Source of the DNA: Schistocerca nitens
Lineage: Eukaryota; Arthropoda; Insecta; Orthoptera; Acrididae
Direction of reading: 5' to 3'
Assembly (NCBI RefSeq): GCF_023898315.1
Contig: NC_064623.1
Coordinates: forward strand, 20,729,640-20,793,639
DNA: 64,000 nt
Position 1 is the stretch's first letter. Every line of letters starts with the position of its first letter. Both the position numbers and the translations under genes were made by a program. Below the pieces are notes generated by a model that saw nothing but the letters and a program-made list of their open reading frames with translations, was not told the origin of the DNA and made no database searches. This document shows, piece by piece, positions 1 through 10,490 of this stretch.

Positions 1-45
1 CACCTGGGGACGCGCCCGATGGGGGTTGGCAATCCCCTCACGGGT

Positions 46-80
46 TATTATTATTATTATTATTATTATTGTTATTGTTA
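46..80. repeat. (TTA)n microsatellite
   Basis: A run of TTA triplets that decays into GTTATTGTTAT. The LINE ending near 13252 has the same kind of TTA/AAT tail, so this may be the last trace of a LINE 3' end whose body lies outside the window. That link is inference. The rest of bases 1-799, apart from this run and the triplet run at 603, shows no gene or element I recognise. Confidence 0.8.
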
Positions 81-602
81 TAAGCAGTACACCTTTATTA
101 ATTTCCATGCTCCAATTAATGATGACAATAAGAAAAATTCGAGTAAAGTAGAAGCACACTGGGAACTTTTGGAAGACGAAGCATAAAAATTCCAAAATCA
201 AATGTTGCGATATTGCTGGCGGCTTTTAAGGCACAAATTTCGGAAAAGAAGCTCTGTATTTGGCCAAGATGTCGAAGAAGAAGGTCCCTTACGTACTGGT
301 TGTATCGAGTAAGACGTGGAGACGGCGGTTTGAAAGCGGACAGAAGAAGTACTAGAAAGGGCGTCCCTTAGCTGAGGGATCGCTGCTCAAGCTACCTGGC
401 GAAGGGGCAAGTGTGGCAAATGTCCGGCGTGGCGAATGTCCGGCATTCCTACAGCTTAACGTGGTCACCGAAGTACGGCGCACATCGGCATTGCCACACC
501 AGTAAACATTGGCGAAGATGAAAGAAGTAGGTCTTCATATTATTGTCTGGCACAGATGGTTCCAGAATAAACAGCTCCAATCTGCAGTTTCCCCCCAACG
601 CT

Positions 603-636
603 CTCATCATCACCATCATCACCATCACCATCATCT
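603..636. repeat. (ATC)n microsatellite
   Basis: Alternating CATCAT and CACCAT triplets. They give a run of histidines in one forward frame and methionine/valine in the reverse. The overlapping open frames are products of the triplet period and are not taken as genes. Confidence 0.85.
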
Positions 637-799
637 TTTTCACTTCAAGCATAGGCCTTTTTTTCTTTTGCCTGTTACGGTATCCATGGCTTCATTCGTC
701 TTCCTTGACTTCTCCTCCCAACCATCTTAAATGTTCTTATCTGGAGGGGTAATCTTCCTGCACTCATTCATCCGAGACTTTCGTTCTAGTTTCTCTTAT

Positions 800-1066
800 T
801 TTCTTATATTTTACTGGGGATTCCTAACTTCCGAATTTCGAAATCTGTTGTCCCCTTGTGCATCGCCTTACTGCTCTTAGACATCTCACCTCTGTTGTTT
901 GTACGCCTCTTACTTGGCATTTACTTACAGCCCACGATTCGCTTCTGCAAATAATAATTGGGACTGCCATTGTCTCATAAAGTTTCAATCTGGCTTCTTT
1001 CCTCGTTTTGTTTTTTAGACATCTGTTTATTGTCAAGGTGTCAGATGTAGTCACTTACGAGAAAGA
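800..1066 (-). pseudogene. LINE 3' ORF fragment (RTE-like)
   Basis: The minus-strand frame encodes a peptide with TRKEARLKLYETMAVP, an ESWAV stretch and EVRCLRAVRRCTRG. This is the pattern found after the reverse-transcriptase domain in RTE-like LINEs, usually read as RLKFYKTVALPTLLYGSE then EMRFLR. About 76 residues are open, with no catalytic RT motif, so only the C-terminal part of the polyprotein remains. The strand agrees with another eroded RT remnant at 5.3-6.3 kb, and both could derive from one old LINE split by later insertions. Family assignment is from recall of the motif order; exact ends are uncertain. Confidence 0.55.
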
Positions 1067-1608
1067 CATAAGAAAAATATAACGAAACAAATACAGGGAA
1101 GCCGTGTATCATTTTGTAAAATCTTTGTCTGTCTCGCCAGGTACTTTGCGATACAAAGCCACCATAGACAGTGTTTTGCAGTTTTTGCTGTTGTTAAGGT
1201 GTATTCATATTCGGCGACCACCCAAACATTTTTGTATAATTTAATTTGTCTACGTACTTACTTCCACGACACACTAGATGATTAATGGATTTGTTGAGCC
1301 CCTGCTCCTTCATATTGTACAACAAAAAATAAAATTGTTGTATTTGTAAGCGTGCTACCTCTTTACAGTCATCGGTGCCAACCATGCATTGTCATTAACT
1401 CGTACTTTTGATGATGTCACATTTTAGTCTTGCTATTATTGCATATTTCATATATAAGATGATGATGTTTCTCAAATATGTATCTGCTTTGCTTACTTTT
1501 TTGCTATCATCTCTATAGTAAAATAAATTTATCTTTCTTCACTGGTGTTTCGTCCCGCTTCTCCCCTTTCCGTACTTTCAGTTACATAAACTGTATTATT
1601 TTAGCATC
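1067..1608. other. AT-rich, no recognised feature
   Basis: Short open frames only (63-64 codons), without a recognisable domain. Nothing further can be supported. Confidence 0.5.
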
Positions 1609-2094
1609 TGTTGTGGTTGGCAAGAGAGCCAACACCGTTTTACTAAAGGAGGCCGAAATGCACGCGTTTTAGCTCACGCAGGCTGGCGTGAGGTCTGGAA
1701 CATGACAAGGAAATTAGAATTTAGAAAAACGGACGTAGCTGGTGGAATACTTTAATCCATTAATGATGAACGTCGCTCTTGACGGTACATGATTCACAAT
1801 ATCAATAGTAACTGATAATGGCGCCTTGCTAGGTCGTAGCAAATTACGTAGCTGAAGGCTATGCTAAACTGTCGTCTCGGCAAATGAGAACGTAAGTAGG
1901 CAGTGAACCATCGCTAGCAAAGTCGGCTGTACATCTGGGGTGAGTGCTAGGAAGTCTCTCCAGACCTGCCGTGTGGCGGCGCTCGGTCTGCAATCACCGA
2001 TAGTGGCGACACGCGGGTCCGACGTATACTAACGGACCGCGGCCGATTTAAAGGCTACCACCTAGCAAGTGTGGTGTCTGGCGGTGACACCACA
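1609..2094 (-). mobile_element. Solo LTR, gypsy-type, 486 bp
   Basis: The segment starts with TG and ends with CA, and is flanked by a perfect 5-bp target duplication, gcatc, at 1604-1608 and 2095-2099. No second LTR or coding internal region lies next to it, so this is a solo LTR left by recombination between the two LTRs of a full element. Its right end is a perfect hairpin: GTGGTGTC (2071-2078), a 7-base loop, then GACACCAC (2086-2093). On the minus strand a TTTAAA motif lies about 40 bases inside the start and an ATTAAA lies further in, which favours minus orientation. A 5-bp TSD and TG/CA ends are usual for gypsy/Ty3 elements. The family is recognised from recall of orthopteran LTRs, not from a search. 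Confidence 0.85.
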
Positions 2095-2697
2095 GCATCT
2101 TTATAAGAGAAATGTCACTTTTGGTATATTTTTATATTTTATTTGTGTTGCTCTGGTACAGCGTACGTTTGATCATTCTTTTACGGTGACCCTGAATTTT
2201 AAATTATATTTTTCTTATGTATTCACACTACAATGTGATATGACTAGCGCCACCTACTGTCCACCCTGTAACTTAGGCCTTAAGTCATGCCTCGTTCACG
2301 GATTTACGTTTTGGTACGTGTCTTAGTCACATGATTCAATACTGCATATGAAGTTTCCCTCCCTGACACAGGTCACATGCATCTCTTACGGTCAATTGTG
2401 ATCAGTCGTGACCCGGAATGTGTATCTGCGTGTGTGCCATAATGCAGCGAATATTTCGAAAGACGTCGACCGTGCGAATGTCACCGTACACTCTACCTGG
2501 AACGATTAGTTCTGTGTTACCATCACAGGCGTGTGTTTCACTCGGAACAAATGTAATCAGACACCGCCCCGCTTGCCAAGGTAAGCGCAGTCTGAAGGCA
2601 CGACTCTGCGGCAGCGAGCAGTCAGTGTACGCAAGGCACCCGTCTCGTCCTACTGGAGAGCACAAAAAAAAAAAAAAAAAAAGACCAACGTAGCGCC
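2095..2697. other. Unassigned spacer with poly-A run
   Basis: No recognised element. An A18 run at about 2665-2682 precedes the transposase remnant by some 15 bases. Two overlapping opposite-strand frames (about 87-91 codons, 2402-2693) have no domain I know. Confidence 0.45.
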
Positions 2698-3610
2698 ATG
2701 CCGCGTAAAGGTAGCGAAACGACAGTGGAAGAGCGAAGGCTTATTCTGTGAAAAGTATTATTGTGAGGGAAAGTATTATGCGGAAATAGGCAAGGTCGTC
2801 AACCGAAGCCGAAAAACAGTATTTAGCGTCGTCCAGAAATGGAAAGAAGAAAAAAACTGTCGTCAGTCGTCCACGACTGGGGCGTCCTCAGAACCTCACG
2901 AACAGAGACAAGAGGAAGATAATTCAAATGGTGAAAAACGACCAGCGGACAACGGCAGAACTGGCAGAAGGCGTCGGTACCGAAGTTAGAGTTAGAACAG
3001 TGTGCTGATGCCTGAACAGTGCTGGTTACAATACCAGAGTGCCGAGGCACAAACAGTTCGTCAGTAAGAAGAATTTGTCGGGAAGGATGTGACCTCCTGC
3101 GACTAGATTCTGTGGAGTGATGAATGCAAATTTACTTTGAGCCACGTGGATGGCCGCAGTTTAGTGTGGCGTCAAGCAAACACAGAGTGGGAGCCCAAAA
3201 AGATGCCAGCAACCATCGAACATGGAGGCGGGAGTGTGACGGTGTGGGGATGCATGCCTTCCAGAAGTGTTTGTCAGCTTTATTGAAGGCACCATGCACA
3301 AATTTGTCTATCTCGATATACTGAAACAAAATCTGACGAAATGTGCTGCGAAGTTGGATCTTGGTGGTGGCTTTTATTTCCAACAAGACAATGATCCTAA
3401 CCATGCGGCGGAAACTGCCAAACCGTGGGTCCTACACGACACGCCTCACCGCCCCATTACCCCACCCCAGTATCCGGACCTGAGTCCCATCTAGAACATC
3501 TGGAATGAACCGAAAACGAGACTACACGAACGGCGTCTGAGCAGTTTGACACATTTCCGTGCACTGACTGAAGAAGAATGGGTGAATATCGGTTCGGATA
3601 TAACGAAAAA
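2698..3610 (+). pseudogene. Tc1-like transposase, dead
   Basis: A reading with several stops and frame changes starts at MPRKGSETTVEERRLI, a helix-turn-helix-type N-terminus. It continues through VVNRSRKTVFSVVQKW and ILWSDECKFTLS, the region of the first DDE aspartate. It then reaches MHKFVYLDIL, FYFQQDNDPNHAAET (second aspartate) and PQYPDLSPI-stop-NIWNE, where the third acidic residue sits. The order and spacing fit a Tc1-family cut-and-paste transposase of about 340 residues. Stops occur in nearly every segment, so the gene is inactive. Its last residues, DITKK, are interrupted by a SINE at 3611 and resume after 4596 as ITKKVILSMHRGL, the typical Tc1 C-terminus. Confidence 0.8.
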
Positions 3611-3762
3611 AGGCGGCCGTTGTGGCCGAGCGGTTCTAGGCGCTTAAGTCTGGAACCGCACGACCGCTACGGTCGCAAGTTCGAATCCTGCCTCGGGCAT
3701 GGATGTGTGTGATGTCCTTAGGTTACTTAGGTTTAAGTAGTTCTAAGTTCTAGGGGACTGAT

Positions 3763-4539
3763 TGTAAGTAGGCTGTTTAGGTTTTTATGTTGGTAACGCC
3801 ACGTAGCGCTCTGTATGAAAATCACTGACCGTGCTGTGTGCAGTCCGTTGGCTGGTTGGACTCATTGTTGGAATTTGCTATTGTAGTGTTGGGCAGTTGG
3901 CTGTCAACAGCGCGTAGCGTTGCGTAGTTAGGAGGTGAGCCGCCAGCAGTGGTGGATGTGGGGGAGTGAGCTGGCGGATTTTTGAGAGCGGACGATCTGG
4001 ACGTGTGTCCACCAGAAAGAGTAAATTTGTGATACTGGGTATCATGAACTGATTTTATATATAATATAATGACTTTTGAACACGATTAAGGTAAATACAT
4101 TGTTTTTTCTTAGCAAAATCTTTCATTTGCTAACTATGCCTATCAGTAGTTAGTGCCTTCAGTAGTTTGAATCTTTTATTTAGCTGGCAGTAGTGGCGCT
4201 CGCTGTATTGCAGTAGTCTGAGTAACGAAGATTTTTGTGAGGTAAGTGATTCATGAAAGGTATAGGTTATTGTTAATCAGGGCAATTTTTTGTAGGGATT
4301 TCTGAAAGTCAGATTGCGTTGCGCTAAAAATTTTCAAACAGCTGAGCGAAACTGAACGTACTCAGACATTACTCTCTTTACTTATTCTGATCAACACTAA
4401 ACTGACAGACAGCGTTGATCAGAATAAGTAAAGAGAGTAATGTCTGAGTACGTTCAGTTTTGCTCAGCTGTTTGAAAATCAAATAACGTAGAGGTTTATC
4501 AGCACAGTAATTCATTAATTTTACTAAGGGGACGTTTCA
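3763..4539 (+). mobile_element. Solo LTR (4-bp TSD family), 777 bp
   Basis: The element starts tgtaagtaggctg and ends ggggacgtttca, with a perfect 4-bp target duplication, tgat, at 3759-3762 and 4540-4543. Removing it and one TSD restores the SINE family A tail at gactgatgatctcag, which proves insertion into the SINE. The same LTR occurs as a pair at 27-32 kb and alone at 56 kb. This copy and the 56-kb copy carry a longer 3' section (about 150 bases) than the 552-bp pair, so two LTR subfamilies are present. It is longer still because of an inverted duplication at 4330-4479. Confidence 0.88.
4330..4479. repeat. Inverted repeat, 66-bp arms, inside LTR
   Basis: Bases 4330-4395 and 4414-4479 are reverse complements with one mismatch (65 of 66) around an 18-base spacer. 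The 56-kb LTR has only the right-hand copy, preceded by attgtgtgtcagtttagtg, so the left arm is an extra, inverted copy that replaced those bases. RNA from this LTR would fold into a long stem. Confidence 0.9.
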
Positions 4540-4596
4540 TGATGATCTCAGATGTTAAGTCCCATAGTGCTCAGAGCCATTTGAACCATTGTTGAT

Positions 4597-4690
4597 TAAC
4601 GAAAAAGGTTATTCTCTCCATGCACAGAGGGCTGTAATACAGAGAAAGTGACGCATTACCAAATTCTGACTGCTGAGTGAATATTTTTGC
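4597..4690 (+). pseudogene. Tc1-like transposase C-terminus (resumed)
   Basis: After the SINE's second TSD the frame reads ITKKVILSMHRGL-stop-YRE. This matches the usual Tc1 transposase ending of a conserved short helix followed by positively charged residues. It is the downstream remainder of the relic at 2698-3610. I saw no terminal inverted repeat to mark the end of the element. Confidence 0.6.
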
Positions 4691-4824
4691 CCATTTTATA
4701 TTTTGATTTTCTTTCTTTCTTCTTTTTTTTCTTTACATAAGGCGAGTTTTATTACTTATTTTCTTGCAAGTGTTCAGATTGACATATGTATTACACATTT
4801 GTAAAGTCTAAATATATCTTTTGA

Positions 4825-5020
4825 CCAGAATGAGATTTTCACTCTGCAGCGGAGTGTGCGTGGAAGGTAGGAGGCGAGATACTGGCAGAAGTACCGCTGT
4901 GAGTACCGGGCGTGAGTCGTGCTTCGGTAGCTCAGATGGTAGAGCACTTGCCCGCGAAAGGCAAAGGTCCCGAGTTCGAGTCTCGGTCGGGCACACAGTT
5001 TTAATCTGCCAGGAAGTTTT
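4825..5020 (+). mobile_element. SINE family B, 196 bp
   Basis: It has a perfect 11-bp TSD, atatcttttga, at 4814-4824 and 5021-5031. The 5' part begins with gaccagaatgagattttc and ctctgcagcggagtgtgcg. A tRNA-like part follows, with A box TAGCTCAGATGGTAGAGC and B box GAGTTCGAGTCTC. The 3' end is ttttaatctgccaggaagtt. The tRNA-like part resembles a real tRNA closely, but the anticodon loop CGCGAAA lacks the U expected before the anticodon and the unit sits inside a TSD-bounded repeat. A truncated minus-strand copy lies at 37520-37655. Confidence 0.88.
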
Positions 5021-5632
5021 ATATCTTTTGAGTTAAAACGCATTTAAGGTTTACTTCTCTGATTACTCCGAGTGTCTGAATAGATTTGTCCGCCTCTATA
5101 TGTGTTTTTCACGCTTTCCTCGTTGTACTTTCTTGTTTGTCATTTATCTACTATCACTGCGCTGCTAGTGATTTTTGTAACCTGTTCCAGACATTGTGAT
5201 GATGAGCGCACTCGAAAACCATCAGTAAACTAGTGATCACTTCTGTATATTTATCCAGCAACGTTCACATTCTAAATCTGTGTATTGCTCCACACTTATT
5301 CCCAAACTCTGCCTATTTTTCTTTATGCCTTCGCCGTAATCATATAATTTTTGTCTTCTTTTCTGAGATCACCAATTGGTACTCTTCACAAATCTTGCCT
5401 TTATAGGTCATCTTCATTCTCTGCTAACAACGTGGCGTCGCCTGCATATATGAGGCATTTCAAGCGGGAATTTCTGGTAATCTTAATTCCGTCCGTTAAA
5501 AATCTCCTTCCGTTTTTGGATTGCATTATCTAAGTAAACGTTAAAAAGTGTGGGCGAAATTCTGTTGCCCCTTTCTGACTCCTTTGTTTGTGGTTATCGG
5601 CTACGTTAGAGTACAGTTTACCCTTTATAATA

Positions 5633-6000
5633 GCCGGCCGGGGTGGCCGAGCGGTTCTAGGCGCTACAGTCTGGAACCGCGCTACCGCTACGGCAACCAC
5701 CGTCACACTCTGTGTTATTTTAGTTCGTCTTGTCTGGTCTTTGTCTCAGTTTCTCTTGTTCTGTGTCGTCTGTGATCTATTTGTTATTCGTTTTTATTCT
5801 CTGTGGGTGCTTTTAGTATTTGGAAAAAGGGACCGACGACCCTTTAATCCCACCAACCAACCGCTACGGCCGCAGGTTCGAATCCTGCCTCGGGCATGGA
5901 TGTGTGTGATGTCCTTAGGTTAGTTAGGTTTAAGTAGTTCTAAGTTCTAGGGGACTGATGACATCAGAAGTTAAGTCCCATAGTACTCACAGCCATTTGA
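5633..6000 (+). mobile_element. SINE family A with a nested insert
   Basis: A perfect 13-bp TSD, accctttataata, flanks it at 5620-5632 and 6001-6013. The head gccggccggggtggccgagc and the tail ending agccatttga are those of family A. At 368 bp it is about 165 bp longer than its relatives because of a second insertion between the A and B boxes. Loss of the normal A-B box spacing should have silenced RNA polymerase III transcription of this copy; that is inference. Confidence 0.9.
5694..5859 (+). mobile_element. Short retroposed insert inside a SINE
   Basis: The 166-bp insert is flanked by a perfect 10-bp duplication of SINE sequence, accgctacgg, at 5684-5693 and 5860-5869. Its last part reads gggaccgacgaccctttaat and ends ccaccaacca. 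This resembles the 3' tail of SINE family C (copies at 23.2 and 36.3 kb), which ends in CCAACCAACC. It lacks a tRNA-like head, so it is probably a 5'-truncated SINE of that type. Confidence 0.75.
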
Positions 6001-6290
6001 ACCCTTTATAATATTTATTTTAATTGACGGATAGCCTCTTCTCCTCATAATTCTCCACATTTTTCCTCTGTCAACATTATTAAATGTCTTAATAAAATCA
6101 ATAAATGCCAAATATGTTTCCTATTGCATTCTCCCTGTTTTTCGATTATTTGTTTAATTATAAATTCGTCTGATGTCAACCTACTGCTCCTAATTTCCTT
6201 GTCTTATTCCTCTAATAGACTCTCAGTTGAAAAATTTACCGTCTTGTTCAATGTTTTTGCACGAAGCATTTCAATACTTCAGAATGTCCT

Positions 6291-7954
6291 CATCAACAAA
6301 TACCGTACAAGCTGTATTTGCGAGTGACGTGCTAGAGCGTTAAGAGTCACTGGGAGCTTTTAAGGACCCACAAGACAGAGTGCAAGTGAAGTATGGTTTC
6401 TTCCACCCGAGGCGAAACAGCGCACAGGATTGCGTGAGGAGGAGCCCATACAAAAGACGCGGGGAGGCTCTGTCGCACCCTCCCTCTTATACAGAGAGGG
6501 TTGCACCTTTACTGCCTCCGAAGGGTGAGCCTTTCTGTGGATGGGGTGTCCAGCTGCGAGACCAGTCATTATTCGTACGGACTCACGGCGTGGGAACGCG
6601 GATTTACATTGCGTCTGGGTGGCTGAAGGAGCAGGAAACGTGTGAGGCCAAGCGGTGTACCACACGGGTCGATACTGCCACCTGCGCTCTTTAACCCCTA
6701 CCAATAGGACACGACTGAACTCCTAGCAGATGCCGAAGATCTGGGCAGTGCGGCACAGGGAGCACCCATTAAAGAATCGGAAAATGTACTACAAACGGAC
6801 TTGATAATCCTCTCACTACGCTCGCACTAAGGTTCACTAAGACGGCGTGTTCGGTCATGCGCCTGGGTAACTGTGAAGGCAGCAGAGAACTTTGAATCGA
6901 GGTCCACACGGTTAATCATTCTTCGACTGCGATAATATGGATAGCAGGCCCTTACAGGAAGATCATGTGGAGGAGTCGCGTCCGACGTCAAACAGAACTG
7001 TGTATTCCAAATGACAAATAGATTACGTAAAAAAACTGTTGACACGAAACTTTTATGTCATTATTCTAACAATAATAATTGTGATTTACTGAAGTAAGAT
7101 TTTTTCCTCTCATTTAGGACCATTAGATACAACATTAAGGAACTACAAGACATTTCTGGAAGCCTTTTTCGCAGGCCAGTAGCATTTCATTGTGCATCTG
7201 GCCACCTGCCTTCACCGCATCATTGTTCTGTTCCTGCCCACCGTAGCAGCCCTTAGAGTGGCCGATCAGTGATCTGCACATTGATCGGTTAGATGTCATT
7301 TTCCAATACTCTTTTCAGGCTCCAAATCTTCTCGACATATGACTATCTTTCCGGACTCCCTCTTGATATTCATTCATAATTGCTCAACAGGCTTGGTTTG
7401 CAGTGCTTTGGAGACTACGTTGTAACTCTGACGTACGATAAAAGCGCCACGATAATTATTGACGTCAGTTCAATCACTCTTTTTGTACAGAGGGTGGATG
7501 AGTGCTGGTTTCAATTCAGCAAGTATTATTATTATTTCTTTCCTTTCTCAGACGTTATGTCTGGTTAAAAATGGAAAGTGACGCGGACCTTGATCAAGCG
7601 TGACTTCCTTTTAACTGTACGGTATATGTTACATTGCATTTAGGAACTTTCGGGTAATTGAAAATGGTATTATTATTATTATTGCTGTAGTTATTGTTAT
7701 TTATATTTAGCCTTAGTGGGACGCGAAATCTCCGACATGAAGCATATTCAGAGATTTCTTCTGGCTTTCTGTGCCCACATTACTGGGCTCCCTGTCCCAC
7801 GAAAAAAATGCGAAATTTGCGGTTTTCAGCTAAATAACGCGAAGCGGTGATTTTCACTAGATCGCGAAGTCTGTAATTTCTCCCAAAGGCTGAGAGTATT
7901 GTATAATTTCAACTGACAGTTCATTTCCCATGTAACTAACTTCGATGTGATGAT
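6291..7954. other. Unassigned, opposed ORFs at 6360-6704
   Basis: Overlapping open frames lie on both strands at 6360-6704 (104 and 114 codons) in a somewhat GC-rich patch. Neither has a domain I recognise, and dual-strand openness argues against coding. Short ATT microsatellites occur near 7525 and 7669. No element ends were found. Confidence 0.45.
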
Positions 7955-8975
7955 GAAAGTAGCACCGAAAGTAGCAAAAATAACACAGAATTTGTCAAAA
8001 GAACACCGAATTTGACAAAAACATTGAATTTGGCAAAACACACAACACAGAATTTCTCAAAATAAACGACAATGTATTTGGCAAAAAGTAACACTGCTTT
8101 TGACAGAAACATAACAACAAATATGGCAAAAATGTAACTCCGAGTTTGTAAAAAATCGCACCGAATTTGGCAAAAAAAACACCGAATATACCAAAAAATA
8201 ATACCAATTCTGGCTAAAAAATATCTACGAATCTGCCAAAAAAGCATTAAATCTGGCAAAAATAATCCGAATTTGACAAAAAAATGAATTAGTCAAAAAA
8301 AATCTGGCAAAAATTTACAGCGAATTTTACAAGAAAATAACACGAAATTAGGCAAGTAAATAACATAGAATTCGGCAAAAAGCTAATTTGGTAAAAAAGT
8401 AAAACCAGATTTGGCAAAAAATATGATTGAATTTGCCAAAAATTAATACTGAACGTGGTAAATAAAAGGAAATTTAGGAAAGAAAAAAAACACCGAAAGA
8501 CCGTATTTGGGAAAACAATAACACTGCAACTGGCGAAAAGCTAACACATTTGCAAAAAAACGCTGCATTTGGTGAAAACATAACATCGCATTTGGTAAAA
8601 TAATTGCGCCGAATTTTGCATAAAATAACACCGAATGTCGCAAAAAACAGCGAATTTTGCAAAAAAATAATTTGGATAAAAAGTACCATCGAACTTGCCC
8701 AAAAAGCATCGAATATTTCGAAAAAACATCGAATTATCAAAAAGACACCGAATTTGGCATAAAAGTACACCAAACTTGCCCAAAAATACACCGAATTTGG
8801 CATACAAATATATCAAATTGGGTAAGAAGTAGCACCAATTTGGCACACAATAACGACGAATTCGTCAACAGTATTAAGTGATTTACAAAAATAACAATGA
8901 ATCTGCCAAAAAATAGCACTGTTTTGGTAAATAGTAACACCGAATGCGGTGAAAAATAACACCGAATTTGACCAT
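7955..8975. repeat. AT-rich degenerate minisatellite, ~1 kb
   Basis: The motif caccgaatttggcaaaaa recurs dozens of times with substitutions and small length changes. The typical spacing is about 25-30 bases, so the array is irregular. On the minus strand the period keeps several frames open, producing repetitive FCQIRC and AKFGVIF peptides (up to 109 codons). These are by-products of the repeat, not genes. No flanking duplication was found. Confidence 0.85.
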
Positions 8976-10477
8976 TAAACAACAATTTTTTTCTTGTCCC
9001 TAGTTGTTCCTACTTCGTACAGGTCTTCTTTTATTGCACCGACTCATTTTATTGTTCCAGTTTTAGCTGTACTGCGACTTTCTTAGAATTTCACACCCTG
9101 CCCTGTTAACCTTGTTGGTTCCATTCTTTTTAAATGTGTCGCTATAACTTTCATATCCGAGTAGAGGTTGATTCGCTTTTGAATATATATTTCCTTTACT
9201 GAATAAGATTCCTATACTACACCAAAGTATTTTATTAAACAGAAGTGAAGCCCAAGAAATTACATACAACTAATGTTGGTACTAAGCTCAGATGCTAATA
9301 CCGTAAGTAATGCTGTGCACTGTTTAATTTTCAGGTGAGCAACGCTTGTTGAAAGTGAACTGAGCCGTTGACTACATCGCAGCTTTCCTGGAGAGCGTGG
9401 ATTTCTTCTTCGGTACGGTACGTTCCTGAGCACAATAAATATGCTGTGACAGTAACAGACGGTCGTGGGTTGCACGATGCTCTTTGTTGGCTCAAAGCCG
9501 ACGCGTTTCAGCCAGGTAGGGCGTCATCGGGCTAGCTACGCGATGCTGGTCATCAGTGGTAGCAGATCAGGGTATGAGCAGGCGCGTAAACTGTAAACAT
9601 GGCTCCAGAGTAAAGTGTCGGTGGCCGATCGGAGCTCACACAGTGAATACACATGGTGACGATGCCCTGCGCGGATGAAACGGTTGTTTTTGAGCCAATA
9701 AAGAGTACTGTGGTACCTAGGCCTATCTTTTAATGTTATTCACAATACAAGATTGCTGTACCACCGCGCCACAGTGGTTTGGAATAAAGTGTGTCGGAGA
9801 TTCTACTTGCAAGAGAGAAGGAGAGAGGAGGGCGTAGCACGAGTGCCACATGAATCTGGTGTCAAAAAGCGAAATTTATATTCGCCATTCGTCGAGAGCA
9901 GAGTTGGGAAAGTAACTAAGTTACAGGAAAAGTATTAGTTGCAGTTATAGTTACTATACATGTTCAGTATCAGTTACTGCTATCATTACACTTACTTCTT
10001 TAACTTTAAAAAAATTATAACTCGTCTGTAAATAAGTAATGAACCTTGTGCATCTAAAAGGAAACAACCATTAACTTCAACCAATGATTAAATACATTTT
10101 CTATAGCCTCTTCTGTCTGAGTGCATCCCACTTGAACTATATGTTCATTTCCAACAAAAAGTGTTTTTCAAATGTTTCATCCCCCAGTTTTCCCCTCATT
10201 GCCCTCAGCGCAGTAGCCCCTATGCTGAAAACTCCCTCTGTAGATCCCCTAGTCGATATCTCCGTACTATATTTGATAGAAGGGGGTCTCGAGTGTGGGG
10301 AAACCTACTGAGCTTCGTATGTCTGTTGAAGAATTTAGTAAAAATTGTCCAAGCTCATGCTGAGCACATGAGGTAAGCGCATTTTGTCTCTCAAAATAGC
10401 AAAAAAATCCTCCTCGTCCTCCACTACTTGTGCTTCTCTGCTGGCAGTGTGTCACACAGCTGCTGTTTGCAGTTGTT
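8976..10477. other. Unassigned spacer
   Basis: No transposase, RT or tRNA-like boxes were recognised. Open frames are at most 85 codons and lack known motifs. The stretch 9490-9720 is richer in GC than its surroundings but has no clear end repeats. Confidence 0.45.
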
Positions 10478-10490
10478 GTTGCTGTGATCT

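Larger units (their letters stand above)
3611..4596 (+). mobile_element. SINE family A, split by a solo LTR
   Basis: The SINE is tRNA-derived. The head has an A-box-like GGCCGAGCGGTTCTAGG and a B box GTTCGAATCC. The tail has gtccttaggttacttagg and ends in agccatttgaacca. The 10-bp TSD taacgaaaaa lies at 3601-3610 and 4597-4606, so the SINE landed in the Tc1-like pseudogene. SINE sequence runs 3611-3762, breaks at the solo LTR, and resumes at 4544. SINEs of this kind are transcribed by RNA polymerase III from the internal boxes and borrow LINE proteins; that is family knowledge. The tRNA part is not a working tRNA. Confidence 0.9.
5320..6290 (-). pseudogene. LINE reverse-transcriptase remnant
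   Basis: Frame-shifted minus-strand readings on both sides of a SINE give YLAFIDFIKTFNNVDRGKMW, which is RT motif A with its aspartate. Further on they give FNVYLDNAIQKRRRF and KITRNSRLKCLIYAGDATLL, a decayed form of the motif C region in which the usual ADD has become AGD. No frame is open across the whole interval. The order of motifs from high to low coordinates fits a minus-strand RTE-like LINE. The SINE at 5633-6000 splits the coding part. The relic is old, judging by the number of stops. Confidence 0.55.

Noticed and set aside
4921..4995. Apparent tRNA gene with good A and B boxes
   Set aside because: It lies inside a repeat with a perfect 11-bp TSD, the anticodon loop lacks the U33-type base, and the same unit recurs at 37.5 kb with a deletion. 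It is a SINE head.
6360..6704. Opposed 104- and 114-codon ORFs
   Set aside because: Both strands are open over the same GC-rich bases and neither has a motif; not enough to call a gene.
7936..8985. Long overlapping minus-strand ORFs with Cys/Phe-rich repeats (up to 109 codons)
   Set aside because: Open frames in three registers follow from the AT-rich tandem repeat, which rarely forms stops on that strand.
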